The notes: generated by a model from the sequence alone, not told the origin. A stretch of DNA of 64,000 nt from Arthrobacter sp. CAU 1506 (GCF_005047635.1 NZ_SUKC01000001.1:310001-374000), one strand, 5' to 3'. Positions 8,936-17,727 are shown, numbered from the stretch's first letter. Translations and numbers: made by a program.

Positions 8936-9741
8936 GGTGCCGTCCGGCCGGAACCAAAGAGCCACGGCGGCATCGCACCTGCGAGCCGGCCCCTGGCGAT
9001 CCGGTACAAATGCCGCAGTAGAGCGTACGGGTGTGCAGCCAGCAGGGGCCAATGCTTGCGGACTATACGTTCCAAGGCGGCGTAGTACGCTGGGTCGTCT
9101 TCGCTGATACTGTCCGGCTGCCGGTAGACGTTGACCAGCACCTTCGGAACCAGCACCACCTGCTGCCTCCGCTGCCGCAGCATTCCCAGCCACAGGTCCC
9201 AGTCCTGGAGCCTGCGCAACACAGGATCGAACCCGGCGCTGGCAGCCAACAGCGCCTTGTCGACCAACACCGTCTGGGTCGAGATGTGGTTTTCACGCAG
9301 CAGTTGACGACGGTGCCCCCCGGGAGGATCCACGCCGTCGGGTACCAGCCGGCAAGGCCTGCCCGGCTCGTGCACGGCCTGCCGGCAAAATACCAGCGCC
9401 GGTCCCCCAGCGGCTTGCCGCGCCGTCAGTTGCGCCTGCAACTTGCCCGGCAACCACTCGTCGTCGCTGTCTTGGAAAGCAACCAGTGTTCCTTCCGCCA
9501 ACTCGATGCCCCGGTTGCGCGCGGCGTTGGCCCCGGCGTGCGGCTGCCGGATATACCGGATCCTGGAGTCCTGTGCGGCGATTTGGCCGACCACACGGGC
9601 TGTCTCGTCCGTGGAGCCGTCATCGATCACCAGTACCTCCAGCACCGGCGGGGACTGCTCGAGGACGCTCCGCACCGCCCGCTCCACAGTGGCGGCGCGG
9701 TTGAATACCGGGATGACAACGCTGACTCCTGGCGCTGCCAT
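8932..9741 (-). CDS. Glycosyltransferase family 2 (EPS locus)
   Basis: A 269-residue GT2 enzyme with the canonical A-type start GVSVVIPVFNRAATVERAV, the nucleotide-binding VLVIDDGSTDETA, and the metal-binding LVAFQDSDDEWLPGKL with its DSDD core. The ATG at 9741 overlaps the TGA of the priming transferase by one base (TGATG); a TTG one codon earlier is possible. It is the middle gene of the minus-strand EPS operon. It probably adds the second sugar after priming or a branch residue; specificity is unknown. Confidence 0.85.
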   Translation of the reverse strand: MAAPGVSVVIPVFNRAATVERAVRSVLEQSPPVLEVLVIDDGSTDETARVVGQIAAQDSRIRYIRQPHAGANAARNRGIELAEGTLVAFQDSDDEWLPGKLQAQLTARQAAGGPALVFCRQAVHEPGRPCRLVPDGVDPPGGHRRQLLRENHISTQTVLVDKALLAASAGFDPVLRRLQDWDLWLGMLRQRRQQVVLVPKVLVNVYRQPDSISEDDPAYYAALERIVRKHWPLLAAHPYALLRHLYRIARGRLAGAMPPWLFGSGRTAP

Positions 9742-11246
9742 CAATAGGCCCCAGCTCCGCGGAGCACAGCCCGAACCGTCCGGAGGACGATGGCCACGTC
9801 ACCGGCGAGCGACCAATTCTCCGCGTAATACAGGTCCAACCGGACGCTTTCGTCCAGGTCCAGGTCACTGCGCCCGCTGACCTGCCATAGCCCGGTGATG
9901 CCGGGCTTGACCAGTAGCCGCCGACGCATGGCCGCATCGTAAAGCTCCACTTCTTCTGCCACCTGAGGGCGGGGGCCTACCAGCGACATGTCGCCGCGGA
10001 GAACGTTGATGAGCTGCGGCAGTTCGTCAATGGAGTACTTGCGGATGAAGGCCCCGACCCGGGTGACCCGGGGATCCCGCTTCGTCTTATAGAACGCCCT
10101 CATTCCGCCGCCGAGGACTTTGAGCAGTTGTTGCTCGGCATCGACGGTCATGGAGCGGAATTTGAGGATCCGGAACGCTTTGCCGCCCAGCCCGATCCGT
10201 TCTTGGACGAACAGGACCGGTCCGGGGCTGTCCAGCCTGACAGCGGCCGCCACCACCAACAGCAGCGGCAAGGCGAGCATCAGTCCAGCACCTGCCGCAA
10301 CCACGTCGAAGGCCCGCTTGAGGACGTACTTTGCACCGTCAAAATGCGGCAACTCAATCCGCATCAGGGGCAGCCCCTCGACCGGACGCCAGTTGATCCT
10401 GGGTCCGGAGATGTCCCCCACGCTGCTGGCCACCACCAAGACTGTGCCCGTCTCCCCCAGCGCCCAGCCCAGCTCGCGGAGCTCGGTCCGGTCCAACTCG
10501 GATCCCGCGATCACCACGGCATCAATCTCCAAGCGCCTGACGGCTTCATGCACATCGTCCGGGGTTGCCACGACCGGAATGGTCAAGACGCTGCCGGGCT
10601 CGTCGTCCGCCGGGCTGGTCTCGCCAACCGCGGCGCCGACGATGCGGTAGCCACAACCAGGCGTCTTGAGCATCCGGCGGCCGACAAACTCCACATCGGC
10701 GGCGGGTCCGACCAGCAGCGCCCGCTCGCACAGCGCGCCGGCGGCCCGCTTGTTCGCAAGCCAGCGCCGCCAGCAGTGTCGGGTCAGCAACAGCGCGGCT
10801 ACCCCAGTCGGAAGCGCCGTGACCAACAGGCCTCGTGCCACGTCGATTTTCAGCAGCATGGCACAGATGGCGAATAGCCCAAAGGCCGCAAACGTCGCAT
10901 TGATGACGCGCCGGTACTCATCGGTCCCTGAGCCCAGGATCGGAATCGCGCGGCTTTGGCCGACGGACATCGCTGCCAGCCAGACGGCGCACAGCGTCCC
11001 CGCGAGAAGCCAGGAGGACCCTGTCATCTGAAGCCGCTCCAGGCTCCTTCCGGCCCACAGACTCTGGGCGAAGACGACGGAACCGACGATCACGACCGTG
11101 TCCGACACCAGTAGGCCAATCGGCAGGAAACGCCTCCAGCCGCGTTGGGTTGAACGGCTGACGCGTGGGAATGAGTGCGGCTCGGAGGAGCCGCGGAACC
11201 GCCCTTTGCCTGCGTAGCCTAGCGGCATGCGACTTACCACAGTCAT
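9741..11246 (-). CDS. Exopolysaccharide priming polyprenyl-phosphate glycosylphosphotransferase
   Basis: A 501-residue WbaP/WcaJ-type membrane enzyme that starts repeat-unit synthesis by transferring a sugar-1-phosphate to undecaprenyl phosphate. The N-terminal half has about four hydrophobic helices and a Rossmann-like CoA-binding-type region. The C-terminal ~190 residues are the bacterial sugar transferase domain, with a reentrant hydrophobic helix, [20 protein letters not shown], a long basic stretch, [20 protein letters not shown] and [12 protein letters not shown]. The ATG at 11246 follows GGAGGGGG at normal spacing. First gene of the minus-strand operon, so its promoter lies in 11247-11470. 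Confidence 0.9.
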   Translation of the reverse strand: MTVVSRMPLGYAGKGRFRGSSEPHSFPRVSRSTQRGWRRFLPIGLLVSDTVVIVGSVVFAQSLWAGRSLERLQMTGSSWLLAGTLCAVWLAAMSVGQSRAIPILGSGTDEYRRVINATFAAFGLFAICAMLLKIDVARGLLVTALPTGVAALLLTRHCWRRWLANKRAAGALCERALLVGPAADVEFVGRRMLKTPGCGYRIVGAAVGETSPADDEPGSVLTIPVVATPDDVHEAVRRLEIDAVVIAGSELDRTELRELGWALGETGTVLVVASSVGDISGPRINWRPVEGLPLMRIELPHFDGAKYVLKRAFDVVAAGAGLMLALPLLLVVAAAVRLDSPGPVLFVQERIGLGGKAFRILKFRSMTVDAEQQLLKVLGGGMRAFYKTKRDPRVTRVGAFIRKYSIDELPQLINVLRGDMSLVGPRPQVAEEVELYDAAMRRRLLVKPGITGLWQVSGRSDLDLDESVRLDLYYAENWSLAGDVAIVLRTVRAVLRGAGAY

Positions 11247-11579
11247 GCTGCGGCCCCCCTCCGGTGATGCTGACGTCCTAGGAATATCACCCGATTCTTG
11301 GGCAAACCTTGAACGTTGCAGCAGGCGGTCCGGCGCAGCGGGACTGTAGCGAACACTCGGCTGGGTATGTGCTCCGCACGGGTTGACGGGGAGGGGGGTC
11401 AGCTCCGGTTCATACGGTGGATTGACCAGCGGCGGCCACAGAACTTAGGCGTGAAACGGGGACATGGCAAAGGGGCCGACGATGGCACGGGCTGGCCCGA
11501 ATTTCTTCAGGCTTCCCATCGTCGGCCCCTCGCAGGGAGCCGTGACGGCCGAGGCAAACTCAGCCGGCAACGTCCTTTA
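11247..11579. other. Intergenic region between EPS priming gene and prs
   Basis: This 333-base gap lies downstream of prs and upstream of the minus-strand EPS operon. It contains the prs terminator-like stem-loop at 11472-11529 and presumably the EPS operon promoter in the remainder. I found no gene and no confident -35/-10 pair. It marks one edge of the EPS insertion relative to the usual prs-rplY neighbourhood; I see no direct repeats or tRNA fragment here that would mark an integration site. Confidence 0.6.
11472..11529 (-). terminator. Terminator-like stem-loop downstream of prs
   Basis: A perfect 14-bp inverted repeat (GGGGCCGACGATGG at 11472-11485 and its complement at 11516-11529) encloses a 30-base loop that holds a smaller CGGGC/GCCCG stem. 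It begins about 50 bases after the prs stop. On the minus strand it is followed by only a short TTT, so it may be a non-canonical intrinsic terminator or a processing structure. Confidence 0.6.
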
Positions 11580-12560
11580 TCAGGCCTTACCGTCGAACAA
11601 ACTGGTCACCGAGCCGTCTTCGAAGACCTCCCGGACCGCACGGGCGATCAGCGGGGCGATCGACAGCACGGTCAGTTCCTTGAAGTTCTTCTCCGGCGGG
11701 ATCGGCAAGGTGTTGGTCACCACCACTTCTCGGGCTCCGCTTTCGGAGAGCCTGCGGGCAGCCGGATCCGAGAACACTGCGTGCGTGGCCGCGATAATTA
11801 CGTCCTTGGCGCCGGCGTTCTTCAGGACCTGGACGGCACCGGAAATGGTTCCACCGGTGTCGATCATGTCATCGATCAGCACGCAGGTGCGGCCTTCAAC
11901 CAGGCCCACGACCTGCTTGGATACCGCCTGGTTGGGCACGTTGACGTCGCGGGATTTATGCACGAAGGCGAGCGGGGCACCGCCAAGGCGCTCGGCCCAC
12001 TGCTCGGCGACGCGGACGCGGCCCGTGTCCGGGGAAACCACCGTGACGTTGTCCAGATCCACCCGGGTGCGGACGTAGTCGGCAAGCAGCGGAATGGCCA
12101 TCAGGTGGTCGACCGGTCCGTTGAAGAATCCCTGGATCTGCGCGGTGTGCAGGTCTACGGAGATCAACCGGTCCGCGCCGGCAGTCTTGTACATATCCGC
12201 CACCAGGCGGGCCGAGATGGGCTCGCGGCCGCGGTGCTTCTTGTCCTGCCGGGCATACGGGTAGAACGGCGCCACGACCGTAATCCGCTTGGCCGAGGCG
12301 CGCTTGAGGGTGTCCACCATGATCAGGTGCTCCATCAGCCACTCGTTGATCGGGGCCGGGTGCGCCTGCAGGACGAAGGCGTCGGTGCCGCGGACGCTTT
12401 CCTCGAACCGCACGTAGATCTCGCCGTTCGCGAAGTCGTAGGCGGACGTCGGCAGCAGTTCGATGTCCAGTTCTTTGGCGATCTGCTGCGCCAGTTCAGG
12501 ATGTGCGCGTCCAGAAGCCAGTACCAGCCTCTTTTCGCCCTGTGCCTTGATTCCGCTCAT
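11580..12560 (-). CDS. prs: Ribose-phosphate pyrophosphokinase (PRPP synthetase)
   Basis: A full-length 326-residue class I PRPP synthetase. It makes 5-phosphoribosyl-1-pyrophosphate from ribose-5-phosphate and ATP for purine, pyrimidine, His and Trp synthesis. Clear family signatures are KRLVLASGRAHPELAQ at the N-terminus, the catalytic flexible loop YARQDKKHRGREPISA, VDLHTAQIQGFF, VVSPDTG, and the PRPP-binding loop VLIDDMIDTGGT. The ATG at 12560 overlaps the TGA of glmU (ATGA), so it is coupled to glmU in the operon order glmU-prs. Normally rplY would follow; here the EPS locus does. Confidence 0.97.
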   Translation of the reverse strand: MSGIKAQGEKRLVLASGRAHPELAQQIAKELDIELLPTSAYDFANGEIYVRFEESVRGTDAFVLQAHPAPINEWLMEHLIMVDTLKRASAKRITVVAPFYPYARQDKKHRGREPISARLVADMYKTAGADRLISVDLHTAQIQGFFNGPVDHLMAIPLLADYVRTRVDLDNVTVVSPDTGRVRVAEQWAERLGGAPLAFVHKSRDVNVPNQAVSKQVVGLVEGRTCVLIDDMIDTGGTISGAVQVLKNAGAKDVIIAATHAVFSDPAARRLSESGAREVVVTNTLPIPPEKNFKELTVLSIAPLIARAVREVFEDGSVTSLFDGKA

Positions 12561-14050
12561 GAAGGATCACTTTCTACAGTTGGAGATTGATCGGAGGAGG
12601 TTCGAGAGGCAGCCTCCGCGGAGGAGCTGCCGGGGCGGTTCTTCTGGACCCACCCTTCCAGGTTCCGCTGTGGCGCAACGTTGACGGCAAGCGCACCGGC
12701 CGGGACATCCTTGCGGATCACGGCACCGGCACCCGAATAGGCGCCGTCACCAACCTGCACGGGGGCGACGAAGACCGTGTTGGAGCCGGTGCGCACGTTG
12801 GCGCCGATGACGGTGCGGTGCTTCTTTTCGCCGTCGTAATTGGCAGTGATGTTGCCGCAGCCGATGTTCGCGTTCTCGCCGATTTCAGCATCCCCGGCGT
12901 AGCCAAGATGGGACAGTTTGGCGCCCTTGCCGATGGTCACATTCTTGGTTTCGTAGAATGCGCCGATCTTGCCCTTCTCACCCAGCACGGTTCCGGGGCG
13001 CAGGTAGGTAAAGGGGCCCACCGTGGCACCGGGTCCGATCTCTGAGTCGGAACCGTGTGTCCTGACCACGGATGCCCCCTCGCCAACCGTCACGTTCTTC
13101 AGCGTCGTGTCCGGCCCCACCACCGCGTCCGAGGCAACATGCGTTGTCCCGTGCAGTTGCGTCCCGGGCAGGAGCGTCACGTCGGTTCCGAACGTCACGG
13201 TCGAATCAATCCAGGTGGACGCGGGATCCACGATGCTGACGCCGGAGCGCATGGCAGCATCCAGAATCCGCCGATTGTGCTCCGCTCCAAGGGCGGCCAA
13301 CTGAACTCGGTCATTGGCGCCCTCCACCTGCCACCGGTCGGAGGTAACGACGGCGGCCACGCGCCCGCCGTCGGCCCGCGCCAGCGACAGCACGTCGGTG
13401 AGGTACTTCTCGCCCTGGGCGTTGTCGGTGGTGATTTGGGCCAGCGCACCGCGAAGCACCGTGGCGTCGAAGGCATAAATGCCGGAATTGACTTCGCGGA
13501 TGGCGCGCTGTTCCTCGGTCGCGTCCTTGTGCTCAACGATCCCCTGCACGCTGCCGTCGGCGGCCCGGATGATGCGGCCGTACCCGCCCGCGTCGTCGAG
13601 GACCGCGGTCAGCACGGTGACGGCGTTGCCGCTGGAGGCATGCTCGGCCACCAGGTCGTGGAGCAATTCGCTGGTCAGGAGCGGCACATCCCCGTAGGTG
13701 ACCACCACGGTTCCGTTCAGCCCTGCCGGGAGCGCCTCGAGTGCCACCTCCACGGCCCGACCGGTGCCGGGGATCTCGTCCTGATCGACAACCAGGACGT
13801 CAGGGTCATGTGCGGAAATGTGCTCAGCCACACGGTCCCGCTCATGGCGTACGACGGCGGCCAGCACCTCGGGTGCCAGACCGCGGGCTGCGGCGAGGGC
13901 GTGGCCCACCATGGAAATGCCGCCGATCTCATGCAGGATCTTCGGCTTCTTGGACTTCATCCGGGTGCCTGCCCCCGCGGCCAGAACAATGACCGCTGCC
14001 GGCGATAAAGCTGATGTGACGTTTTTTTCAGGGACGTCCTGGGGGCTCAC
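12557..14050 (-). CDS. glmU: Bifunctional GlcNAc-1-P uridyltransferase / GlcN-1-P acetyltransferase
   Basis: A 497-residue enzyme making UDP-GlcNAc for peptidoglycan and other surface polymers. The N-terminal pyrophosphorylase domain shows VIVLAAGAGTRMKSKKPK, VTYGDVPLL and the NSGIYAFD region. The C-terminal left-handed beta-helix shows hexapeptide repeats and TKNVTIGKGAKLSHLGYAGD. The GTG at 14050 (VSPQDVPEKNV) is preferred because GAGGAG lies about ten bases upstream; an ATG 24 codons earlier gives an atypical extension. The C-terminal tail is Ser/Pro-rich, as in other actinobacteria. First gene of the glmU-prs operon, next to tRNA-Gln. Confidence 0.95.
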   Translation of the reverse strand: MSPQDVPEKNVTSALSPAAVIVLAAGAGTRMKSKKPKILHEIGGISMVGHALAAARGLAPEVLAAVVRHERDRVAEHISAHDPDVLVVDQDEIPGTGRAVEVALEALPAGLNGTVVVTYGDVPLLTSELLHDLVAEHASSGNAVTVLTAVLDDAGGYGRIIRAADGSVQGIVEHKDATEEQRAIREVNSGIYAFDATVLRGALAQITTDNAQGEKYLTDVLSLARADGGRVAAVVTSDRWQVEGANDRVQLAALGAEHNRRILDAAMRSGVSIVDPASTWIDSTVTFGTDVTLLPGTQLHGTTHVASDAVVGPDTTLKNVTVGEGASVVRTHGSDSEIGPGATVGPFTYLRPGTVLGEKGKIGAFYETKNVTIGKGAKLSHLGYAGDAEIGENANIGCGNITANYDGEKKHRTVIGANVRTGSNTVFVAPVQVGDGAYSGAGAVIRKDVPAGALAVNVAPQRNLEGWVQKNRPGSSSAEAASRTSSDQSPTVESDPS

Positions 14051-14148
14051 TAAGTGGCACTCCTCGCTGCGCTGATTCCGGTGTAGCCGGAGCATTGGGG
14101 TTAACGGCATCCTACCCGCCACACCGCATCTTCACCGGCCGGTGATCG

Positions 14149-14220
14149 TTCCGCCCATAGGATTCGAACCTATACTCCGCAGCTCCAAAGGCTGGGGTGC
14201 TGCCATTACACCAGGGCGGA
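14149..14220 (-). tRNA. tRNA-Gln (anticodon TTG)
   Basis: A 72-base cloverleaf. The acceptor stem is TCCGCCC with GGGCGGA plus discriminator A. The D stem is GTGT/GCAC with a GG-containing loop, the anticodon loop is CTTTGGA, and the T arm is ATAGG-TTCGAAT-CCTAT. The anticodon stem has four pairs with a C/C mismatch at 27-43. CCA is not encoded. The glmU neighbourhood is a common place for this tRNA in Arthrobacter-like genomes. Confidence 0.95.
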
Positions 14221-14221
14221 A

Positions 14222-14252
14222 TGTGCCGCAGCAGGATTACCTGCTCGGCACA
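14222..14252. other. Strong inverted repeat abutting the tRNA-Gln 5' end
   Basis: TGTGCCG (14222-14228) pairs with CGGCACA (14246-14252), and AGCAGG (14230-14235) pairs with CCTGCT (14240-14245), with one bulged C and an ATTA loop. It is one base from the mature 5' end of the tRNA and about 190 bases after the GGDEF-EAL stop. It could be part of the tRNA 5' leader, or a terminator of upstream transcription; there is no T-run. Confidence 0.55.
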
Positions 14253-14439
14253 AGTGTCCATTTTGCCACGGTTTCCGACCCCAATGCGACTTGGCGTCCG
14301 GCTGGTGTCGTTTCGGTGAATCCGCCGGCGGCTATGGACCTGTTGCGGGAGCGTTTGCCCTCAACGTGGCCCGGGCGCCCGGTGGCCACTTACCCCGTAG
14401 CCCACTAACTCCACGGCCTACCGAACTGCGACCGGGGCG

Positions 14440-16029
14440 CTATTCGGGGAGCACCGAGGACGCCATGCCGGCGAGGTCGGTGTCTACTGCCTCGGTTGCG
14501 ACGGGGAGCCGAGCGCCGCTGCGCAGCAGATGGGCGATCCGGTCGGCTGCTACGGGTTTGCTGAAGTAGAACCCTTGGCCCCCGGTACAGCCCAGATCAC
14601 GCAACTGCTCGGCCTGTTCCCGCGTCTCGATTCCTTCGAAAATCGCATCCAAGCCCGCCGCACGGATGAGCTGCAGCACCGCCGCGATGAAATCCTGCTG
14701 CGATCCGTCGGCCGAATGCGTGGCAATGATGGAGCGGTCGACCTTGACCAGGTCCACCGGCAACTCGCGCAGGTAGCTGATCGACGAGTAGCCGGTGCCG
14801 AAGTCATCTATTTCGATGCCGATGCCGAGTTTGCGCAGGGCGAGCAACGAGTAAGTTTCCACTTCGCCGCCGGTGACCAGGCCGGTTTCGGTGATTTCCA
14901 GGACCAGCGATTCGGCGGCTATCCCGGAATCCCTCAAGACGCCACGGACGTAGTCCACCAAGTCGATCCGCTGCAGTTCGGCTACCGAGAGATTGACACG
15001 GATTTGGAACCCGGGGTCCAAGTCCAGCGCAGCGGACCACTCAGCAAACTGATGCGCAGCCGCCGACAGAGTCCAACGCCCCAGGTCAATGATCAGGCCA
15101 GTCTGCTCGGCCATCGGAATGAAGTCGCTGGGCATGATGCGGCCCCGAATCGGGTGGTTCCACCTGACCAGTGCTTCCACCCCCAGCGGGCGCCCGGTGC
15201 ACAGATCCACCACCGGCTGGTATTCCAGCTCGAATCCCCCGGTGGCTATGGCCCCGCGGAGTTCGGACGCCATCTGGTTGTGCAGCTGGCGCGCTTGCAG
15301 CATGTGGGACTGGAAGATCTTGATGCGATTCTGCGGATCCTTCTTCGCCTCATACATGGCCGTATCCGCGTCCAGTAGCAGGCTCTGCGAGCTCTGCCCG
15401 GCATCTGCCACTCGCACGCCAATACTGGCCTGCGGCCACACCGTCAGTTCGTCCAGCCGGATATCGTCGTTCAGGACGCCCAGGATCCGGTGGGCCACCT
15501 GGAGCGCGAGATCGGTGGTGGCACGCGGCAGCAGGATAGCGAATTCATCTCCGCCCAACCGCGCGACTGTGTCTACATCACGCACGATCGACCGAAGCCG
15601 GTTGCCAACCACCGTCAGCACGCGGTCGCCGGCGTCGTGTCCGAAACTGTCATTGACCTGCTTGAAGGAATCCAAATCCAGTAGCAGCAGGGCGGGAGCT
15701 CGCTGGCCGGATCGTGCGTCCTCGAGGGCGGCGGCCATCTCGTTGGCCAAAGCGGTTCGGTTGGCCAGACCGGTCAGGGCATCGGTCAGTGCCATCCGGC
15801 TCATGTCCCGATGAGCCTGCCGCAGCTCCGCGGTGCGGGTTTCAACGCGCCGTTCCAGCTCCGAGTAGCTCAGCTGCAATTCCTCAGCCAGGAGATTCAC
15901 CCCGGTGATCACCGCGTCGATCTCGTCCCGTGCCGCCGACGGTTCGACTCGTGTGGTCAGGTCCCCGCCGGCCAGGCTAACCATGCCATCGACCAGCCGC
16001 TGCAGCCGCGGGTCGGGGTTATGCGGCAT
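14440..16029 (-). CDS. HAMP-GGDEF-EAL protein (cyclic-di-GMP turnover)
   Basis: A 529-residue soluble protein. An N-terminal HAMP-like stretch (residues ~8-50, no transmembrane helix) leads into a coiled linker, a GGDEF domain and an EAL domain. The cyclase active site GGDEF (159-163) is intact, and the inhibitory I-site RDVD (R150, D153) sits five residues before it. The phosphodiesterase domain keeps EAL (285-287), EITE (378-381), DDFGTGYSS (408-416) and KVD (429-431), so both activities look possible. The ATG at 16029 overlaps the end of the 128-aa gene by 11 bases; the longer frame upstream is rejected. It probably tunes c-di-GMP, perhaps for the nearby EPS locus (inference). Confidence 0.9.
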   Translation of the reverse strand: MPHNPDPRLQRLVDGMVSLAGGDLTTRVEPSAARDEIDAVITGVNLLAEELQLSYSELERRVETRTAELRQAHRDMSRMALTDALTGLANRTALANEMAAALEDARSGQRAPALLLLDLDSFKQVNDSFGHDAGDRVLTVVGNRLRSIVRDVDTVARLGGDEFAILLPRATTDLALQVAHRILGVLNDDIRLDELTVWPQASIGVRVADAGQSSQSLLLDADTAMYEAKKDPQNRIKIFQSHMLQARQLHNQMASELRGAIATGGFELEYQPVVDLCTGRPLGVEALVRWNHPIRGRIMPSDFIPMAEQTGLIIDLGRWTLSAAAHQFAEWSAALDLDPGFQIRVNLSVAELQRIDLVDYVRGVLRDSGIAAESLVLEITETGLVTGGEVETYSLLALRKLGIGIEIDDFGTGYSSISYLRELPVDLVKVDRSIIATHSADGSQQDFIAAVLQLIRAAGLDAIFEGIETREQAEQLRDLGCTGGQGFYFSKPVAADRIAHLLRSGARLPVATEAVDTDLAGMASSVLPE

Positions 16030-16405
16030 TATCCCGTTCCAGCCACTCAAGGGCCTGCGGTTCGGAGTCAAAATAGCGAACGGGGCAGTCGGAAGGTTCA
16101 GCCCCCAGCACGAAGTTGGCAATCACCCGGTCCACGGGCGATTCACCGACCAAGGCAATCGCGGAAGCGTTCGTCTGCCGGCCAAGCATCGAACGAGCCA
16201 TGCGCGAAATCGAAGCCACGCCCTTCAACCGCATCAGCACGCGGCAGGGTCGGCCGCCGGAGAGAACCTGAAGCTGTGACGAGGTGCTGACGGCAACTTC
16301 GTCCGTGAAAGCAGCGCCCCTCGGCAGATCGACGCTGATAATTCCGTCGCCGGAACGGCTGATGTCTGCAGCAGCGGCGTCGACCGCGCCGGCTACGCGG
16401 CCCAT
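16019..16405 (-). CDS. Small SpoIIAA/STAS-like protein paired with the GGDEF-EAL gene
   Basis: A 128-residue soluble protein with alternating strands and helices (DGIISVDLPRGAAFTDEVAV, RVLMRLKGVASISRMARSML, SAIALVGESPVDRVIANFVL, and a C-terminal YFDSEPQALEWLERD). This pattern resembles SpoIIAA-like/DUF7793 STAS-fold proteins, though I cannot confirm the family without a search. It overlaps the downstream GGDEF-EAL start by 11 bases, implying coupled translation and perhaps a regulatory partnership. The start is the ATG at 16405; an AGGAGAA motif lies about 20 bases upstream, farther than ideal, and an in-frame TAA excludes a longer form. Confidence 0.7.
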   Translation of the reverse strand: MGRVAGAVDAAAADISRSGDGIISVDLPRGAAFTDEVAVSTSSQLQVLSGGRPCRVLMRLKGVASISRMARSMLGRQTNASAIALVGESPVDRVIANFVLGAEPSDCPVRYFDSEPQALEWLERDNAA

Positions 16406-16629
16406 ACGGCCGTGTTGTCGTTAGATACTTCTCCTGTAACCCTTTCGGACCAGCCATGACCTAACACGTGCATTCGCTCCCCAACGATTCGAAGGGAGCA
16501 TGCGCTCCCGTCCAACAAATCCAGAACTTACTGCTTCATTACCTACTGCCACAACGACTGTCCGTCATTTGTTCATAGCGTAAACGAACGGTGTTCACGA
16601 CACGCGCAATGACACGACGAATAATACAT
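16406..16629. other. AT-richer intergenic region between TPR gene and the GGDEF operon
   Basis: This 224-base gap is clearly lower in G+C than its surroundings and holds no credible gene. It contains a GGGAGC (16494-16499) / GCTCCC (16504-16509) inverted repeat that could end TPR-gene transcription. It should also hold the promoter of the 128-aa/GGDEF-EAL operon on the minus strand. A TTGTGG with TAAGTT 18 bases downstream (minus strand, near 16510-16550) is a possible promoter, but weakly supported. Confidence 0.45.
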
Positions 16630-17667
16630 TTACGAAGCCTGCGGGAACCCTGCGATCTCCGCCGCAACCTGGGCAGCACGGTCCTTGGCACCCGACTGGT
16701 CGAAATAGGCTCGACTTTCTTTCAAATGACGCAGCGCCGCCGAGCAATCACCTTTCACTCTGAGCGTCTTGCTGAGCAGCAAGTTGGCTTCCCCGGCGGT
16801 TTGATGAGCCATTGACGGCGACTCCTCACAGATCGGCACCAGAAGTTGGGCAGCTTCATCAATTTCGCCTCGCTGAAAGTGCCAGTGAGCCCGGTTCAAT
16901 TGGTTCATGCGGCGGACGTCATCCGTCAAGCCGATGATGGAAGCTGCCAATTCTGCACGGTCCATGCAGTCTTCCGCTTCAGTGTCGGCAATTCCAGCGG
17001 CGAATCTCATCGCTGCCGAGGCCCTATTGAACCAGGCCCAAAGCGATAGATCATTCGACGGAGACAGGTGTTCCGCCGCAAGCTGGTGGTACCTTACGCC
17101 CTCTCGCGGGTCCTGGCGAAGGAAAGCGACATTTCCAACCGCCCAGTATCCCTTTCCCGCCATTTGAGCGTCGTCCGATGCCTCCAGCAGCTTGATGAGG
17201 CACTCGCATTGCTGCCAGGCTTCATCCATTCGATCGTTTTCAGCCAAGGCTGCGACAAGAGCCGTCAGGGCGGACACTCTGATCTCACTCCGCAGTTCAG
17301 CGGACTCACTCAATGCCACAGCCGAGGTTGCGAACGTCAGCGCGTCCGACAGTTCACCTGCTCCCTGAGCGGCGACTGATTTTATCGTCAACACCCGGCT
17401 AAGTAGTTCAGGAGAGTCACCTGTCAGCGCGTGGGCTTCGAGCATCCCGGCGGTGTTAATGCATTCATAAAAGAGGCCCGCATCTCGGAAGCATTCAGCT
17501 TCCAAGAACGTCATGTGCCACCATGTCCCTTGATCGCCCTCGGCAGCAGCCTGCTCTGCGCGCTCCCTGGCGATATTGCGCGCCAATACATAGTCACGCT
17601 TGGCAAAGGCATCCCGCGCCCTCAGCTCTAGCAATATGCCATCGCCAGCACCAGCTGCTATCACCAT
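16630..17667 (-). CDS. TPR-repeat protein, candidate peptide receptor
   Basis: A 345-residue, almost entirely helical protein with tandem TPR-like helix pairs from about residue 15 to the end (for example GKGYWAVGNVAFLRQDPREG, FNRASAAMRFAAG, ANLLLSKTLRVKGDCSAALR). I see no helix-turn-helix, signal peptide or membrane segment, so it is cytoplasmic and not itself an obvious DNA binder. The ATG at 17667 follows GGGAGAGGAA. It is transcribed divergently from a 54-aa secreted prepeptide across 207 bases containing two dyads. The layout resembles TPR receptor/pheromone pairs (Rap-Phr, RRNPP) known in Firmicutes. Its G+C (about 55% in the line I counted) is lower than its neighbours. Function is inferred only from context. 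Confidence 0.72.
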   Translation of the reverse strand: MVIAAGAGDGILLELRARDAFAKRDYVLARNIARERAEQAAAEGDQGTWWHMTFLEAECFRDAGLFYECINTAGMLEAHALTGDSPELLSRVLTIKSVAAQGAGELSDALTFATSAVALSESAELRSEIRVSALTALVAALAENDRMDEAWQQCECLIKLLEASDDAQMAGKGYWAVGNVAFLRQDPREGVRYHQLAAEHLSPSNDLSLWAWFNRASAAMRFAAGIADTEAEDCMDRAELAASIIGLTDDVRRMNQLNRAHWHFQRGEIDEAAQLLVPICEESPSMAHQTAGEANLLLSKTLRVKGDCSAALRHLKESRAYFDQSGAKDRAAQVAAEIAGFPQAS

Positions 17668-17701
17668 GTGCGTTCCTCTCCCACTGTTTTGCCACCTGCG
17701 C

Positions 17702-17727
17702 AGATCAGACGACTCTCACACTGATCT
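17702..17727. promoter_or_regulatory. Dyad in the TPR/peptide divergent region
   Basis: AGATCAG (17702-17708) and its complement CTGATCT (17721-17727) form a 7-bp inverted repeat with a 12-base centre, about 35-60 bases upstream of the TPR start codon. This is the size and position of a dimeric repressor/activator site. Which protein binds it is unknown, because the adjacent TPR protein has no visible DNA-binding domain. Confidence 0.4.

Noticed and set aside
430-11246. EPS locus as a mobile genetic element
   Set aside because: No integrase, transposase, terminal repeats or tRNA attachment duplication were found at either edge, so I describe it only as a locus in an unusual position.
11316-12590. 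Long plus-strand open frame antisense to prs
   Set aside because: It is a GC-driven shadow of prs: no ribosome binding site, atypical composition, and the minus-strand prs is unmistakable. The same reasoning removes long frames antisense to glmU, gabD, ahcY and the large glycosyltransferase.
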